From NCBI GenBank assembly GCA_964470995.1, contig CAYYEP010000014.1, positions 1 to 23,709 on the forward strand: DNA of 23,709 nt, written 5' to 3'. Positions 21,544-23,709 of this stretch are shown here, in pieces. A program made the position numbers and the translations under genes. Position 1 is the stretch's first letter. Every line of letters begins with the position of its first letter. The DNA is from UBA5738 sp964470995. Lineage in GTDB: Bacteria; Patescibacteriota; Minisyncoccia; Minisyncoccales; UBA5738. The notes under the pieces are model-generated. The model did not search any database. It was not told the origin of the DNA and was given only the letters and a program-made list of their open reading frames with translations.

Positions 21544-21736
21544 TTTAATTGGGACATGCGGAATTACGACCGCATTTGTAATGAATTATCGTAACAGACA
21601 ACGAGCCGAATTTCAAACCGAGTTTTGGCAGTGCCGCAGAGCATTTTTTGAAATGTTATTATTGGCCAAGAATACCGGCTGGATTGTGGAAAAGTAACCA
21701 ATTTTAAGCGGATTTGGTTATGTGGGGGATATAAGC

Positions 21737-21765
21737 TTGACATTAAAAATAAAAAAGGCTAGTAT
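21737..21765 (+). promoter_or_regulatory. Promoter of the Cys-tailed peptide gene
   Basis: TTGACA (21737-21742), 17 nt, TAGTAT (21760-21765). RNA start about 21772, leaving a leader of about 13 nt. Confidence 0.75.
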
Positions 21766-21784
21766 TCCTATGTAACAACGAAAT

Positions 21785-21880
21785 ATGGCCGATAAAGCGA
21801 AAGCCAAAAAGGACTCGAAAAAAAAGAAGGCTGCGGCAAAGACTTGTACTTGTACCTGTAATTGCTGTGCTGGAAAATAA
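21785..21880 (+). CDS. 31-aa Lys-rich peptide with a C-terminal Cys cluster (metallothionein-like)
   Basis: ATG 21785 to TAA 21878. Residues 1-19 are almost all Lys, Ala and Asp (MADKAKAKKDSKKKK), and residues 21-28 read CTCTCNCC, five Cys in eight positions, followed by AGK. The C-x-C-x-C-x-C-C pattern is that of metal-thiolate peptides and could bind Zn, Cu or an iron-sulfur cluster; the basic half could bind nucleic acid. Supporting a real gene: a good promoter 20 bases upstream. Against: no Shine-Dalgarno, no terminator before the rRNA leader, and its small size. It may be co-transcribed with the 16S rRNA. No family recognised. Confidence 0.6.
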   Translation: MADKAKAKKDSKKKKAAAKTCTCTCNCCAGK

Positions 21881-22085
21881 TTGGGTTACCCTGAAAGCAC
21901 GCAAAAGATCATATAATAATGATTGATATGATTTTTTGTTTGTCTTAATGCAGAGCGATAGAAAAGGAGAGAACTCCACAAATTAATAGCGAAAGCGATA
22001 TCCAGATAATTGTAGATATTCCAAACCCATTGGAATATCAAAAAAGCAACAACAAAGAATTTTTTGAAGTTGCCTTGAACTCTAT
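21881..22085 (+). promoter_or_regulatory. 16S rRNA promoter and leader region
   Basis: TATAAT at 21912-21917 is a plausible -10 (no good -35 is seen). A perfect 10-bp hairpin GATATTCCAA / TTGGAATATC (22015-22024 and 22030-22039, loop ACCCA) is followed by A-runs, so it is not a terminator; it may help pre-16S folding or processing. Confidence 0.5.
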
Positions 22086-23680
<1,595 letters not shown>

Positions 23681-23709
23681 ATTAATTTACATTTTTGAGT
23701 GTCGGCTTT
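23681..23709 (+). other. Non-ribosomal sequence after GGATCA
   Basis: 29 AT-rich bases to the window edge, beginning ATTAATTTAC. No CCTCC is present. It may be the start of an intron or intervening sequence, or the 16S-23S spacer. Confidence 0.5.

Noticed and set aside
21581..21697. 38-codon frame (MNYRNRQRAEF...) upstream of dnaB
   Set aside because: No ribosome site, no promoter at a sensible distance and no terminator; plausible composition alone is not enough.

Overview
The window looks like chromosomal DNA of a candidate-phyla-radiation (Patescibacteria) bacterium. The 16S rRNA gene at the right end carries variants known from that group at near-universal sites: GCAGCAGCGG at the 515 site, GGAATAGACGG near 910 and TTGTACTCACCGCCC near 1400. 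Genes are compact and mostly single, and there are several tiny genes. A four-helix-bundle (S23-type) gene is also present. I could not place it more finely.

Layout. 1-1600: 3' part of a large acidic cell-surface protein (Cys-rich, Ig/PKD, DUF11, C-terminal membrane anchor) and its terminator. 1740-2085: tRNA-Val(CAC), then a 47-bp tandem repeat array ending in an orphan tRNA 3' end. 2256-4879: beta-carbonic-anhydrase-like protein, aromatic amino-acid-type permease and a CaCA-type cation exchanger, probably one unit. 4945-12406: a nucleotide excision repair block of uvrB (-), a minimal uvrC (-) and uvrA (+). Between uvrB and uvrC are three small genes and a decayed second uvrC; between uvrC and uvrA is a candidate structured RNA. 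12568-14274: a zinc-ribbon micro-gene, a secreted protein and a lipoprotein. 14357-15797: rmuC and rplU. 15852-19084: four single genes with strong promoters, namely a TIM-barrel isomerase-like protein with an apparent AUU start, a patatin, a secreted alpha/beta hydrolase and a leaderless small membrane protein. 19128-21543 (-): dnaB, a frameshifted S23-type gene and recR. 21737-23709: a 31-codon Cys-tailed peptide gene, a leader and 16S rRNA.

How the genes work together. UvrA/UvrB/UvrC form the excision repair pathway, with DnaB, RecR and RmuC nearby as other DNA maintenance genes. Most single genes have a clear TTGACA/TATAAT-type promoter and an intrinsic terminator. In two places the terminator of one gene runs directly into the promoter of the next. 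These promoters correct several starts: where the longest reading frame begins inside the -10 box, a later start must be used.

Most striking points: (1) the 16S gene has an intact helix 45, but GGATCA is followed by ATTAATTTAC rather than CCTCC, although several genes here have strong AGGAGG sites; (2) the tRNA-linked repeat array, whose units fold with tandem G.A pairs; (3) an apparent AUU (or AUC) start codon inside a promoter/operator/SD arrangement; (4) a uvrC relic next to a 350-aa UvrC lacking the UVR and helix-hairpin-helix regions; (5) a Lys-rich micro-protein ending in a CTCTCNCC cluster. All calls come from reading the sequence; no searches or folding programs were run.
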